Positions 1 through 11,116 of a stretch of 64,000 nucleotides of DNA are shown here, in pieces; positions within the stretch are counted from its first letter, which is position 1; every line of letters starts with the position of its first letter. The notes beneath the pieces were generated by a model that was given only the letters and a program-made list of their open reading frames with translations, was not told the DNA's origin and searched no databases. Source of the DNA: Haloplanus sp. CK5-1 (GTDB lineage: Archaea; Halobacteriota; Halobacteria; Halobacteriales; Haloferacaceae); the NCBI RefSeq assembly GCF_037201915.1, contig NZ_CP147505.1:558001-622000 (forward strand), written 5' to 3'. The translations under genes were made by a program, and so were the position numbers.

Positions 1-993
1 ATCTCGAAGGGCTGTGAACAGTGCGCCAAGGGCGGAAAGATGGTGCTGTTCGTCTATGGCTACTGCGACCAGCGCGACTGCTTCTACTGCCCGCTCGGGG
101 AGAATCGCAAGAACGTCGACACCGTCTACGCCAACGAACGCGAGGTGGAGTCGGACGAAGACGTTCTCACGGAGGCCCACCGGATGGACGCCCTCGGTAC
201 GTCGATCACGGGCGGGGAGCCACAGGAGGCGCTGGACCGTACCTGTCACTACCTCTCCCTGCTGAAAGACGAGTTCGGCGAGGACCACCACACCCACCTC
301 TACACCGGTATCACGGGCGGTCGCGAGAACATGCGCCGCCTCTCGGAGGCCGGACTCGACGAGATTCGGTTCCACCCGCCGCTGGACCTGTGGGGCGACC
401 TCCACGGCACCGAGTGGGAGGAGATCCTCTACGTCGCCCGCGAGGAGGGGCTCACCCCCGCGTTCGAGATCCCCGGCATCCGCGCCGAGACGGAGTTCCT
501 CGACTTCTTGGACGAGGGCGCGGCCGACTTCTGTAACGTCAACGAGTTCGAGATGTCCGACGGCAACTACCGCCGGATGCAGGAGGAAGGCTTCGAGCGC
601 AAGGAGGGCCACATGAGTGCCGTCGAGTCGCCGACCGAGGAGATCCTCGACGTGATGGGCGACCACGACAAGGTGTACTTCTGCACCTCGGTGTTCAAGG
701 ACGCCGCCCAGCACCGCCGCCGGCTGAAGCGGATGGCCCGGAAGATCCGCCGGGAGTTCGACGAAGTGACCGACGACGGGACGCTCGTCTACGGCAAGAC
801 GTGGGTGACCGAAGAGCGGTTGCAGGATCTGGGCGTCCCCGCTCAGTACTACACCGTCAAATCCGACCACGTCGAGCTCGCGTGGTGGCTGTTGGAGGAG
901 ATGGTCGACGAGGGCGACGTGGGCGAGGGCGAAATCGTCGAGCAGTATCCGACCGTCGACGGGACCGTGGTCGAGCGGACGCCGTTGGCGTGA
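1..993 (+). CDS. Radical SAM domain protein (5' end outside window)
   Basis: The open frame runs in from the left edge, so the true start lies just upstream; an internal ATG at 40 would cut off a Cys-x2-Cys pair (CEQC). The visible 330 residues carry the radical SAM cluster motif C-x4-C-x2-C (in GYCDQRDCFYCPL) followed by ITGGEP, the glycine-rich SAM-binding segment. This places it among iron-sulfur enzymes that cleave S-adenosylmethionine; the substrate cannot be told from the sequence. It reads toward the ATP synthase operon but is separated from it by 167 bp containing a TATA box, so it is probably a separate transcription unit. The last 31 bases recur shortly downstream (see findings). 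Confidence 0.85.
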   Translation: MSKGCEQCAKGGKMVLFVYGYCDQRDCFYCPLGENRKNVDTVYANEREVESDEDVLTEAHRMDALGTSITGGEPQEALDRTCHYLSLLKDEFGEDHHTHLYTGITGGRENMRRLSEAGLDEIRFHPPLDLWGDLHGTEWEEILYVAREEGLTPAFEIPGIRAETEFLDFLDEGAADFCNVNEFEMSDGNYRRMQEEGFERKEGHMSAVESPTEEILDVMGDHDKVYFCTSVFKDAAQHRRRLKRMARKIRREFDEVTDDGTLVYGKTWVTEERLQDLGVPAQYYTVKSDHVELAWWLLEEMVDEGDVGEGEIVEQYPTVDGTVVERTPLA

Positions 994-1079
994 GTTTTGA
1001 GTCGCAGTCGTTTTTGCCGCGCGAACGGAGCGAGTAACAGGGAGGACTGGGACCGTGGCCGAGCGGACGCCGTTGGCGT
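961..1079. repeat. 31-bp direct repeat pair
   Basis: Positions 961-991 (inside the end of the radical SAM gene) and 1049-1079 (intergenic) are identical over 31 bases except for one T/C difference. The second copy lies about 40 bp before the TATA box of the ATP synthase operon. It looks like a local duplication of the gene tail. Confidence 0.8.
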
Positions 1080-1121
1080 CGGGTGTCGCGGTCGATCCGG
1101 GCGGGTCCGTTCCGCAAACAC

Positions 1122-1128
1122 CTTATAT
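1122..1128 (+). promoter_or_regulatory. TATA box of the ATP synthase operon
   Basis: An A/T-rich CTTATAT in otherwise GC-rich sequence, centred about 36 nt before the atpH start codon. Transcription would start near 1150, leaving a leader of only about 10 nt. Confidence 0.6.
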
Positions 1129-1160
1129 GCCCGTTCCGCAACGTTCCAACGATCAGTAGT

Positions 1161-1493
1161 ATGCCGAGACCAGAGGTTCTCGAACGGATCAAGACGGCCG
1201 AGACCGAGGCCGAAGAGATCGTCGAGGAAGCCGAGGCCGATCGCGAGGAACGTATCGCCGAGGCGCGCGAACGGGCCGACGAGATCCGCGCCGAGGCCGA
1301 GACCGAAGCCGAGGAGATGGCCGACGAACGGCTGAGCGAGGCCGAGGCGGAGATCGAAGCCCGGGCCGAGGAGATTCGGGAGGAGGGGCAGGCGGCCCGG
1401 GAAGAACTCATCGCCCAAGCCGAGGAACGAATGGACGAGGTGGTCGAGTACGCCATCTCCCAGTTCGAGGAGGCGGTGCATGCTCAGACCTGA
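1161..1493 (+). CDS. atpH: A-type ATP synthase subunit H
   Basis: 110-residue protein, almost entirely charged heptads rich in Glu, Ala and Arg: a long coiled coil. Subunit H pairs with subunit E to form the peripheral stalks that hold the A1 head against subunit I. The start at 1161 was preferred to an in-frame ATG at 1083 because the protein then begins MPRPEVLERIK, as in other haloarchaeal H subunits, and lies just after the TATA box at 1122. It is the first gene of the operon and overlaps atpI by 14 nt, which suggests translational coupling. Confidence 0.9.
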   Translation: MPRPEVLERIKTAETEAEEIVEEAEADREERIAEARERADEIRAEAETEAEEMADERLSEAEAEIEARAEEIREEGQAAREELIAQAEERMDEVVEYAISQFEEAVHAQT

Positions 1494-3723
1494 ACGGATG
1501 AGCAAGGTTTCGGTGACGGGATCGAAGGGAGTCATGGACGACGTCGTCGAGGCGATCCACGACTGTAACCTGCTCCACGTCACCGAGTACGACGGCTCTT
1601 GGGAGGGGTTCGAACCGGGAACCCCGACCGAGGGCGCCGACGACACTTCCGAGAAACTCGTGACCGTTCGCTCCATCGAGAGCATCCTCGATGTGGACGG
1701 CGAGGACGCGGGTCCGACCCGCATCGTCACGGACGACGCACTCGACGAGGAACTCGAGGAGATCCGACAGCGCGTCAACGAACTGGAGGATCGACGCGAC
1801 GAGATCCGCGACGAACTCGGCAGTGTCGAGGAGCGGATCGCGGCCGTCGAACCGTTCGCCACGCTCGGAATCGACCTCGACTTGCTCTCGGGCTACGACA
1901 CGCTCGACGTGGTCGTCGGCAAGGGGAACGTCGACGAGGTCGAGCGTGCGGTGGCCGACGCCGACGGCATCGCCGCCGTCGAGGTCTTCTCCGAGGACGA
2001 CGTGGTGGCGATCTGTGCCCGTCCCGCCGACGGCGCCGACGAGGACACCCTCTCCGACGCGCTCGTCGGTGTGGACTTCACGGCGCTCGACGTGCCGGAC
2101 GCCGAGGGCTCCCCCGAGGAGTACGTCGCGGAACTCGAACACCGGGAACAGCAGCTGTCGTCGAAACTCGACACCGTCGAGGACGAACTCGACGAGGTGA
2201 AACTCGATGCCGCGGGATTCCTGCTGGCCGCCGAGGAGAAACTCTCCATCGACGTCCAGAAGCGCGAGGCTCCGCTCTCCTTCGCGACGACGGACAACGC
2301 CTTCGTCGCCGAGGGCTGGATCCCGGCCGCGGAGTATTCGACTCTCGTGGAAACCATCACCGACGCGGTCGGTGACCACGCGGAAGTCGAGGAACTCGAG
2401 CGGGCGTCGTTCGACGCGGACGGCTCCGAGGCGGTCCGCGAGGACGTCTCCGCTCCGGCCGACTCGGAGCCGGCGGCAGCCGACGGCGGCGAGGCGGTCC
2501 GCGCCGACGGCGGCGGTGGCGTCGTGATGCGCGACGACTCCCCGCCGGTCGTCCAGAACAACCCCGGGGTCGTCAAACCCTTCGAGGTACTCACGCAGGC
2601 AGTCAGTCGACCGAAGTACGACGAGTTCGACCCGACGGTCGTCCTCTTCCTGACGTTCCCGGCCTTCTTCGGGTTCATGATCGGCGACCTCGGTTACGGG
2701 GCGCTCTACACCCTGATCGGCTACTACCTCTACAGCAGTTTCGACAGTGACGCGTTCAAGAGCATGGGCGGTGTCACCATCTTCGCCGGCCTCTTTACGA
2801 TGCTCTTTGGCATCCTCTACGGCGAGATATTCGGGCTACACCTGATCGCGACGTACTTCTGGGAGGGTGTCGTCGGTCTCTCCCACGCCCCGATGGAGAA
2901 GGGACTCTCGCCGTCGGGCCAGTCCTACGCGCTGACGTGGCTCGTCGTGAGCATCCTGATGGGCATCGTCCACCTCAACGTGGGCTACGTCTTCGACTTC
3001 ATCGAGAACCTCGAACACCACGACGCGAAGCACGCGCTCTTGGAGAGCGGGTCGTGGATCCTCATGCTCAACGGGCTGTGGGTGTGGATCCTCTCGCGGA
3101 GCGCCGTGAGCTACAAGCCCAACTTCATATTCACCATCTTCGACGGGTCGGGCGCGGCTCCCGAGGCCGGCGAGGCGATCAGCGCCACCTACGCGCTGGG
3201 CTTCAACGGCTTCCCCGAACTCGTCGGGCTGGTCGGGTTCGCCGCGTTCGCCGTCGGTCTCGTCCTGCTCGCAGTCGGCGAACCGATCGAGATCATCGAG
3301 TTCCTGAACGTGCTGGTGAACGCGCTGTCGTACACCCGGATCGCCGCGGTGTTGCTCGCGAAGGCGGGGATGGCCTTCACGGTCAACCTCCTCTTTTTCG
3401 GCGTGTACGTCACCGGATCGGGCTCGGATGCGGCCTACCACTTCGGCCTCGGCCACATGCCCGAAGTGGGGAGCATGTACCACGGACACGAAGTCACCGA
3501 GATCATGTTCGGTGGCCTAGTCCACTCGGGACCGGCGATGCTCGTGGTCGGCTTGCTCGTCCTCGTGCTCGGCCACCTGCTCGTTCTCGCGCTGGGCGTG
3601 ACGAGCGCCGGCTTGCAGGCGGTGCGTCTCGAGTACGTCGAGTTCTTCGGCAAGTTCTACGGCGGCGGCGGCAAGGAGTACGAACCGTTCGGCTACGAGC
3701 GGACGTACACCACCGAGGACTGA
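1480..3723 (+). CDS. atpI: A-type ATP synthase subunit I (stator, a-type)
   Basis: 747 residues. The first ~370 form a soluble, coiled-coil-rich acidic domain that docks the peripheral stalks; the rest is a membrane domain of about eight helices starting near PTVVLFLTFPAFFGFMIGD. The segment ALSYTRIAAVLLAKAG contains the arginine expected to face the proton-carrying glutamate of the c ring. Start 1480 is supported by GAGGAGG six bases upstream; a second ATG at 1498 has no such site. An acidic, Ala/Gly-rich linker at about residues 325-355 joins the two halves. It forms the proton half-channels of the Ao motor. Confidence 0.95.
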   Translation: MLRPERMSKVSVTGSKGVMDDVVEAIHDCNLLHVTEYDGSWEGFEPGTPTEGADDTSEKLVTVRSIESILDVDGEDAGPTRIVTDDALDEELEEIRQRVNELEDRRDEIRDELGSVEERIAAVEPFATLGIDLDLLSGYDTLDVVVGKGNVDEVERAVADADGIAAVEVFSEDDVVAICARPADGADEDTLSDALVGVDFTALDVPDAEGSPEEYVAELEHREQQLSSKLDTVEDELDEVKLDAAGFLLAAEEKLSIDVQKREAPLSFATTDNAFVAEGWIPAAEYSTLVETITDAVGDHAEVEELERASFDADGSEAVREDVSAPADSEPAAADGGEAVRADGGGGVVMRDDSPPVVQNNPGVVKPFEVLTQAVSRPKYDEFDPTVVLFLTFPAFFGFMIGDLGYGALYTLIGYYLYSSFDSDAFKSMGGVTIFAGLFTMLFGILYGEIFGLHLIATYFWEGVVGLSHAPMEKGLSPSGQSYALTWLVVSILMGIVHLNVGYVFDFIENLEHHDAKHALLESGSWILMLNGLWVWILSRSAVSYKPNFIFTIFDGSGAAPEAGEAISATYALGFNGFPELVGLVGFAAFAVGLVLLAVGEPIEIIEFLNVLVNALSYTRIAAVLLAKAGMAFTVNLLFFGVYVTGSGSDAAYHFGLGHMPEVGSMYHGHEVTEIMFGGLVHSGPAMLVVGLLVLVLGHLLVLALGVTSAGLQAVRLEYVEFFGKFYGGGGKEYEPFGYERTYTTED

Positions 3724-3943
3724 CCGCTCCCGGTTTTCGCCCCCGCTCCCGTTCTGCCGTCGCGGATCACACCCTGCTCGGGGTCGACGGCGCACTCGGT
3801 GTGTGTCACGGTACCGGATGCCCCCGATAGACCGCTCTTTCGCTCTGTATTCGGCAATTTTCGCGAAGTCGTTTGGGAAGCTTTATGACGGTCGTGGAGG
3901 CAAGTACGCACTGTTCGGAGACAACTCCACACTACCATCCACA
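3724..3943 (+). promoter_or_regulatory. Intergenic gap with a candidate internal promoter for atpK
   Basis: 220 bp interrupt an otherwise tightly packed operon. A GCTTTATGA box at 3880-3888 lies about 60 nt before the atpK start and could give extra transcription of the proteolipid gene, whose product is needed in many copies per enzyme. No gene is seen in the gap. Confidence 0.45.
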
Positions 3944-4204
3944 ATGTACGAAATTGCAACGCAGTTGGCATCCGTCGCACTGCAGGCAGAAGGGGCAGCC
4001 GCACCGGCCATTCCGGCCTCGGCCGCCGCGGCACTGGCCGTCGGTCTGGCGGCCTTCGGCGCGGGCTACGCCGAGCGCGGCATCGGCGCCGCCGCCGTCG
4101 GCGCCGTCGCCGAGGATCAGGACCTCTTCGTGCAGGGCCTGATTTTCACCGTCCTGCCGGAGACCCTCGTGATCCTCGCGCTGGTCGTCGTGTTCCTGGT
4201 CTGA
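3944..4204 (+). CDS. atpK: A-type ATP synthase subunit K (c-ring proteolipid)
   Basis: 86-residue hairpin of two hydrophobic helices, the length of a single-hairpin archaeal c subunit. The second helix contains Glu73 in FTVLPETLVIL, the carboxylate that carries protons as the ring rotates. The frame is open further upstream, but the start at 3944 (MYEIATQLAS) matches the family and removes an implausible basic extension. It follows a 220-bp gap with its own TATA-like box, consistent with separate control of this multi-copy subunit. Confidence 0.95.
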   Translation: MYEIATQLASVALQAEGAAAPAIPASAAAALAVGLAAFGAGYAERGIGAAAVGAVAEDQDLFVQGLIFTVLPETLVILALVVVFLV

Positions 4205-4225
4205 ACACCTTCCTCCCGTTTCATC

Positions 4226-4807
4226 ATGAGTTTAGAAACAGTCGCCGAGGACATTCGAGACGAGGCACGCGCGCGTGCGGAGGAAATCCGCCAAGAGGGC
4301 GAGGACCGCGCCGCCGAGATCGTCGAGGACGCGGAGGCTGACGCCGCAGAGATCCTCGAGGATCGCGAGGCGGCCGTCGAGCGCGAGATCGAACAGCGCC
4401 GCGACCAAGCCGTCTCCAGCGCGAAACTCGAGGCCAAGCAGGCCCGCCTCGAGGCGCGACGCGACGCGCTCGCGGACGTCCGCGAGGCGGTCGAGAGCAC
4501 CGTCGTCGACATCGACGGCGAGCGCCGTCGGTCGCTGACGGAGACGCTTCTGGGCGCGGCCGCCGAGGAGTTCGACGAGGGCGAATCGGTGTCCGTCTAC
4601 GGTCGGGCGGACGACGAGGAACTGCTCGAAGATCTGCTCGAGGAGTACGACGGCTTCAGCGTCGCCGGAGAGTACGACTGTCTGGGCGGTGTGGTCGTCG
4701 AGAGCGAGGAGTCACGCGTTCGCGTGAACAACACCTTCGACTCGATCCTCGAGGCGGTCTGGGAGGACAACTTGAAGGAACTGAGCGACCGACTATTCGA
4801 GCGATGA
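4226..4807 (+). CDS. atpE: A-type ATP synthase subunit E
   Basis: 193 residues: an N-terminal ~100-residue charged coiled coil and a C-terminal globular domain that contacts the catalytic head. Partner of subunit H in the peripheral stalk. The C-terminal part includes YDCLGGVVVESEESRVRVNNTFDS, a typical E-subunit segment. It follows atpK by 21 nt and overlaps atpC by 4 nt (ATGA). Confidence 0.95.
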   Translation: MSLETVAEDIRDEARARAEEIRQEGEDRAAEIVEDAEADAAEILEDREAAVEREIEQRRDQAVSSAKLEAKQARLEARRDALADVREAVESTVVDIDGERRRSLTETLLGAAAEEFDEGESVSVYGRADDEELLEDLLEEYDGFSVAGEYDCLGGVVVESEESRVRVNNTFDSILEAVWEDNLKELSDRLFER

Positions 4808-5853
4808 GCGCGAGCCCCGGCAGTTCGAATCCGGAGTACGTCTCGGCACGCGTCCGGTCGCGGAAGGCGGCGCTGTTCAGCGACGACGACTACCGGAAGT
4901 TGGTCCGAATGGGCCCCTCCGAGATCGCGCGCTTCATGGAGGAGTCGGAGTACGAACGCGAGATCAACGCGCTCGGGGCGCGCCACTCGGGGGTCGACCT
5001 CATCGAGTACGCGCTCAACCGCAACCTCGCGAAGCACTTCAACGACCTGTTGTCGTGGGCCGACGGACGGCTCTACGACCTGATCGCCCGGTATCTCCGG
5101 AAGTTCGACGCTTGGAACGTGAAGACGGTGCTGCGTGGGATCTACTCCGACGCGGCCCGCGAGGAGGTAGAGACCGACCTCATCCGGGCCGGCGAACTCT
5201 CGGAGCGGCTCCTCGGTCGCCTGCTCGACGCCGGCTCGGTGGAGGAAGTCGTCGATCTGCTCGAGGGGACGATGTTCGGTGCTCCCCTCGCCGACGCCTT
5301 CGACGACTACGAGGACAGCGGCGTGTTGGTGCCGCTCGAGAACGCGGTCGACCGCTCCTTCTACGAGCAGCTGCTCGCGGACCTCGTCGTCGACGAGGCG
5401 ACGGAGACCTACCGCGAGTTCCTCGAGGCAGAGATCGACTTCCGGAACGCGCGCAACGCGCTCCGACTCGCGCGAAGTGGGGCCGACATCGACCCCTCGG
5501 CGTACTATATCGCGGGCGGAACGCTGTTTTCCGCCACCGAGTTGAACGCCCTGGCGTCGAACCTCGACGAACTCGTCGCGACGATCCGTGATGGCCCGTA
5601 CGGTGACAAGCTGTCCGACGCACTCGACGAGTTCGAGCGGGCCGACAGCCTCATCTCGTTCGAGCGGGCGCTCGACGCGGCGCTGTTGGAGTACTCCGAC
5701 AGGCTCGGCGTCGTCCACCCGCTGTCGGTCGCGCCGGTCCTCTCCTACATCCTCGCCAAGGAGCGCGAGGTCGACAACATCCGCGCCATCGCCCGCGGCC
5801 GCGAGGCGGGGCTCGACGAGGACGATATCGAAGGGGAGTTGGTGATCCTATGA
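4804..5853 (+). CDS. atpC: A-type ATP synthase subunit C
   Basis: 349 residues, the usual length for the funnel-shaped subunit C (V-ATPase d type), which joins the central stalk to the top of the c ring. Diagnostic segments are YVSARVRSRKAALF near the N terminus and YILAKEREVDNIRAIARG near the C terminus. Its ends overlap atpE and atpF by 4 nt each, the tight packing expected of coupled translation. Confidence 0.95.
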   Translation: MSASPGSSNPEYVSARVRSRKAALFSDDDYRKLVRMGPSEIARFMEESEYEREINALGARHSGVDLIEYALNRNLAKHFNDLLSWADGRLYDLIARYLRKFDAWNVKTVLRGIYSDAAREEVETDLIRAGELSERLLGRLLDAGSVEEVVDLLEGTMFGAPLADAFDDYEDSGVLVPLENAVDRSFYEQLLADLVVDEATETYREFLEAEIDFRNARNALRLARSGADIDPSAYYIAGGTLFSATELNALASNLDELVATIRDGPYGDKLSDALDEFERADSLISFERALDAALLEYSDRLGVVHPLSVAPVLSYILAKEREVDNIRAIARGREAGLDEDDIEGELVIL

Positions 5854-6173
5854 GTCAGGAGATCGCCGTCGTCGGGAGCCCCGAATTCACCACGGGGTTC
5901 CGACTCGCTGGCGTCCGGACGTTCGAGAACGTCCCCGAAGACGAGAAGGACGAGGCGCTCGACGAGGCCGTCATGCGGACGCTCGATGACGACGACGTCG
6001 GCATCGTCGTGATGCACGACGACGACATGGACTATCTCTCCCGGGAGGTCCGGGACGCCGTCGAGGGGAGCATCGAACCGGTGCTCGTCACCCTCGGGGG
6101 CGGGGCCGGTAGCGGCGGCCTGCGCGAGCAGATCAAGCGAGCCATCGGTATCGATCTGATGGAGGAAGACTAA
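5850..6173 (+). CDS. atpF: A-type ATP synthase subunit F
   Basis: 107 residues, a small Rossmann-like protein of the central stalk that binds subunit D and affects coupling. It begins [21 protein letters not shown], the conserved N-terminal strand-loop of F subunits, and includes [10 protein letters not shown]. It overlaps atpC by 4 nt and is separated from atpA by one base. Confidence 0.95.
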   Translation: MSQEIAVVGSPEFTTGFRLAGVRTFENVPEDEKDEALDEAVMRTLDDDDVGIVVMHDDDMDYLSREVRDAVEGSIEPVLVTLGGGAGSGGLREQIKRAIGIDLMEED

Positions 6174-6174
6174 C

Positions 6175-7932
<1,758 letters not shown>

Positions 7933-7933
7933 G

Positions 7934-9343
7934 ATGAAAGAGTACAAGACGATCACCGAGATCAGCGGTCCGCTGGTGTTCGCCGAGGTCGATCAGCCGA
8001 TCGGCTACGACGAGATGGTCGAAATCGAGACCCAGGACGGCCAGATCCGACGCGGGCAGGTCCTCGAGTCCGAAGACGGCCTCGTCGCCATCCAGGTGTT
8101 CGAGGGAACCTCGGGCATCGACAAGAACGCGTTCGTCCGGTTCGAGGGCGAGACGCTGAAGATGGACCTGACCGAGGACCTCCTCGGGCGCGTGCTGTCG
8201 GGGTCGGGCGAACCCATCGACGGTGGCCCGGCGGTCGAAGCCGACGAGCGACGGGACATCGTCGGCGCGGCGATCAACCCCTACGCCCGGGAGTACCCCG
8301 AGGAGTTCATCCAGACCGGCGTCTCCGCCATCGACGGCATGAACACCCTCGTCCGCGGACAGAAGCTCCCGATCTTCTCCGGATCGGGGCTGCCACACAA
8401 CGAGCTCGCGCTCCAGATCGCGCGACAGGCGAGCGTGCCCGAGGAGGAGGAAGAGGGCGAGGACTCCGAGTTCGCCGTCATCTTCGGCGCGATGGGGATC
8501 ACCGCGGAGGAGGCCAACGAGTTCATGGACGACTTCGAGCGCACCGGTGCCCTGGAGCGGTCGGTCGTCTTCATGAACCTCGCGGACGACCCCGCCGTCG
8601 AGCGGACGGTCACGCCGCGGATGGCGCTGACGACCGCCGAGTACCTCGCGTTCGACAAGGATTACCACGTCTTGGTGATCCTGACGGACATGACCAACTA
8701 CTGCGAGGCGCTCCGAGAGATCGGCGCGGCCCGCGAGGAGGTGCCGGGACGCCGTGGCTACCCCGGCTACATGTACACCGACCTGGCCCAACTCTACGAG
8801 CGCGCCGGTCGGATCCAGGGTCGTGACGGCTCGGTCACGCAGATCCCGATCCTCACGATGCCCGGCGACGACGACACCCACCCGATCCCCGACCTGACGG
8901 GATACATCACCGAGGGACAGATCTACGTCGACCGCGACCTCAACAGCCAGGGCATCCAGCCCCCGGTCAACGTGCTCCCTTCGCTCTCGCGGCTGATGGA
9001 CGACGGCATCGGCGAGGGCCTCACCCGCGAGGACCACGCCGACGTCTCCGACCAGATGTACGCCGCGTACGCGGAGGGTGAGGACCTCCGCGACCTGGTG
9101 AACATCGTCGGTCGCGAGGCGCTGTCCGAGCGCGACAACAAGTATCTCGACTTCGCGGACGCCTTCGAGACGGAGTTCGTCGACCAAGGCTTCGACACGA
9201 ACCGCGAACTCGACGAGACCCTCGACATCGGTTGGGACCTCCTCTCGCAACTCCCCACGGAGGAACTCAACCGGATCGACGAGGAGTTCATCGAGACGTA
9301 CTACCGCGAGGACGCGGTCGAAGAGGAGGCGACGGCGGACTGA
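7934..9343 (+). CDS. atpB: A-type ATP synthase regulatory subunit B
   Basis: 469 residues. It has the overall fold of the A subunit but a degenerate nucleotide loop ([18 protein letters not shown] instead of GxxxxGKT), as expected for the non-catalytic B subunit. Other motifs are [13 protein letters not shown] and [21 protein letters not shown] (in part). In most haloarchaeal operons this gene is followed directly by atpD. Here 87 bp and then the bat regulator follow, and atpD appears only at 13890. Confidence 0.98.
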   Translation: MKEYKTITEISGPLVFAEVDQPIGYDEMVEIETQDGQIRRGQVLESEDGLVAIQVFEGTSGIDKNAFVRFEGETLKMDLTEDLLGRVLSGSGEPIDGGPAVEADERRDIVGAAINPYAREYPEEFIQTGVSAIDGMNTLVRGQKLPIFSGSGLPHNELALQIARQASVPEEEEEGEDSEFAVIFGAMGITAEEANEFMDDFERTGALERSVVFMNLADDPAVERTVTPRMALTTAEYLAFDKDYHVLVILTDMTNYCEALREIGAAREEVPGRRGYPGYMYTDLAQLYERAGRIQGRDGSVTQIPILTMPGDDDTHPIPDLTGYITEGQIYVDRDLNSQGIQPPVNVLPSLSRLMDDGIGEGLTREDHADVSDQMYAAYAEGEDLRDLVNIVGREALSERDNKYLDFADAFETEFVDQGFDTNRELDETLDIGWDLLSQLPTEELNRIDEEFIETYYREDAVEEEATAD

Positions 9344-9413
9344 CCGCTTCCGACCACACGTCCTTTCGCCACCACGGTTCGTACTGACACCGACCAAACG
9401 CATTTGTTGCTCC

Positions 9414-9428
9414 GTTCCCGTGGGGAAC
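9414..9428 (+). promoter_or_regulatory. Perfect inverted repeat at the bat start codon
   Basis: GTTCCC-GTG-GGGAAC ends one base before the bat ATG at 9430. A protein bound here would cover the expected transcription and translation start, so it is a candidate autoregulatory site. Confidence 0.4.
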
Positions 9429-9429
9429 T

Positions 9430-11073
9430 ATGTCACGGGGGGTTGACGCCGAACCGGACGCCGAGGAGTCACACGCCGGAGTCACCGCCAGCGCGCCGGC
9501 CGTCGACGAGTCGCTGAAGACCCGGACGATGGACGAGGCACCGGTCGGGATCACGGTCGCCGACGCGACCGAACCGGACATGCCACTCGTGTACGTGAAC
9601 GCGGCGTTCGAGCGGATCACCGGCTACCCACCCGAGTACGCAGTCGGCCGCAACTGTCGGTTCCTCCAGGGTGAGGGGACCCGCAACGCGCCGGTCGCGG
9701 AGATGCGGGCAGCGATCGAGGCCGGCGAGGCGACGACGGTCGAACTCCGCAACTACCGGCGGGACGGCGAGTTGTTCTGGAACGAGGTGACCATCGCGCC
9801 CCTCTACGACGACGACGGGGCAGTGACACACTACGTCGGGTTCCAACAGGACGTGACCCGCCGCAAGCGGGCCGAGCGTGCGGCCGCCCGGCGCGCGTCG
9901 CGCCTCGACCGGGAACGGGACACACAGGAGCGCCTGCTGGACCGACTCGACGGCGTCGTCGTCGACGTGACCCGTGTGGTCGCGGAGGCGCGGTCACAGG
10001 CGTCGCTCGAACGCGACGTCGTCACGCGACTGTCGGAGACGTACGCGGGCGCGCGTATCGGTCGCTACGACCCGGCAGACGAGGCTATCGTCCCGCAGGC
10101 CGACGCCGGCTGGATGGCCGACGACGAGGGTCTCGATCGAATCCCGGTCGACGCCGGGTTCGACGACGACCCCTCCCCCGTCGCGGCGGCGGTGTCGACC
10201 GCCGTCGACGACCGCACCGTCCGCATCCGACCGCTCGCGGACGCGTCGACCGCCGTCGGTGTCGTTCCCCTCCACTACGGCGACGCCATCTACGGCGTCG
10301 TCTGCGTGTACGTTCGGAACAGCGCCGACTTCGACGACCACGAACGCGCCGTCCTGACGGCGCTCGGCCGGACGGTCGCCACGGGTATCAACGCACTGGA
10401 GAGCCACCGCACGCTCCGGGCCGACGAGCGGATTGAACTCCAGTTCTCGGTGGTCGGCGACCACCCGTTGCGCTCGGTGGCGGCGGCGGCCGACTGTCGC
10501 CTGGAGTACGCCGGGAGCGTCGGTGACAGGGACCATCCGGCCGACCTGTTCGAGGTCGACGGGGCGGACGCCGACGAGGCGCGGGCGGCGACCCGAACGG
10601 TCCCGGTCGACCTCCACGCCGCGCTCGTCGAGGGGGAGGACGACTGTCTCGTCGAACTGTCGGTCACTGCCCCGTCGATCCGGGACCTCCTCGTCGAGTA
10701 CGGGGCCGAACTGCACGCCGCGACGATCACCCCGTCGGTCGCCGAGTTCACCGTCGAGGTCGGGCGGGAGTCGATCGCTCGGTCGCTGGCTGCCGCCGTC
10801 ACCGACCGCTTCGAGGGTGCGGACCTGACCCGGTATCGCCAGCGGGAGCGACGCCCCGAGACCCACACGGAGTTCGTCGCGCGGTTGGAAGCCGACCTCA
10901 CCGACCGGCAGCGCGCGGCGCTGGTTCGGGCGTACGCCGGCGGCTTCTTCGAGTGGCCACACGAGGCGACCGGCGACGACATCGCCGAGGCGATGGGCGT
11001 CTGTCGGTCGACGTTCCACCAGCACTTGCGGGCCGCACAGCGGAAGGTCGTCGGTGCGATGTTCGACGGCTGA
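9430..11073 (+). CDS. bat: Bat-like bacterioopsin activator (PAS/LOV-GAF-HTH_10)
   Basis: 547 residues. About 35-150 is a PAS domain containing GRNCRFLQGEGT, the motif in which LOV photoreceptors carry the flavin-binding cysteine. About 160-320 resembles a GAF domain. The last ~60 residues (LTDRQRAALVRAYAGGFFEWP... STFHQHLRAAQRK) are the HTH_10 DNA-binding domain of Bat regulators. In Halobacterium, Bat activates bop and retinal genes in response to oxygen and light. Here it sits directly upstream of bop, whose promoter carries a Bat-type activating sequence. It is co-directional with atpB and starts 86 nt after it. Confidence 0.92.
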   Translation: MSRGVDAEPDAEESHAGVTASAPAVDESLKTRTMDEAPVGITVADATEPDMPLVYVNAAFERITGYPPEYAVGRNCRFLQGEGTRNAPVAEMRAAIEAGEATTVELRNYRRDGELFWNEVTIAPLYDDDGAVTHYVGFQQDVTRRKRAERAAARRASRLDRERDTQERLLDRLDGVVVDVTRVVAEARSQASLERDVVTRLSETYAGARIGRYDPADEAIVPQADAGWMADDEGLDRIPVDAGFDDDPSPVAAAVSTAVDDRTVRIRPLADASTAVGVVPLHYGDAIYGVVCVYVRNSADFDDHERAVLTALGRTVATGINALESHRTLRADERIELQFSVVGDHPLRSVAAAADCRLEYAGSVGDRDHPADLFEVDGADADEARAATRTVPVDLHAALVEGEDDCLVELSVTAPSIRDLLVEYGAELHAATITPSVAEFTVEVGRESIARSLAAAVTDRFEGADLTRYRQRERRPETHTEFVARLEADLTDRQRAALVRAYAGGFFEWPHEATGDDIAEAMGVCRSTFHQHLRAAQRKVVGAMFDG

Positions 11074-11094
11074 TCCTCGGCCGATCGCCCCGGA

Positions 11095-11109
11095 ACCCAA
11101 CTAGTTGTG
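11095..11109 (+). promoter_or_regulatory. Bat-type upstream activating sequence of bop
   Basis: ACCCAACTAGTTGTG matches the published bop UAS pattern (ACC..ACTAGTT.GG) except at the next-to-last base. It is placed immediately upstream of the bop TATA-like element, the same order as in Halobacterium salinarum. Confidence 0.75.
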
Positions 11110-11116
11110 TACGCCG

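Noticed and set aside
4820-4835. TTCGAATCC resembling a tRNA T-loop
   Set aside because: It is inside the first codons of atpC and no acceptor or anticodon arms can be folded around it.
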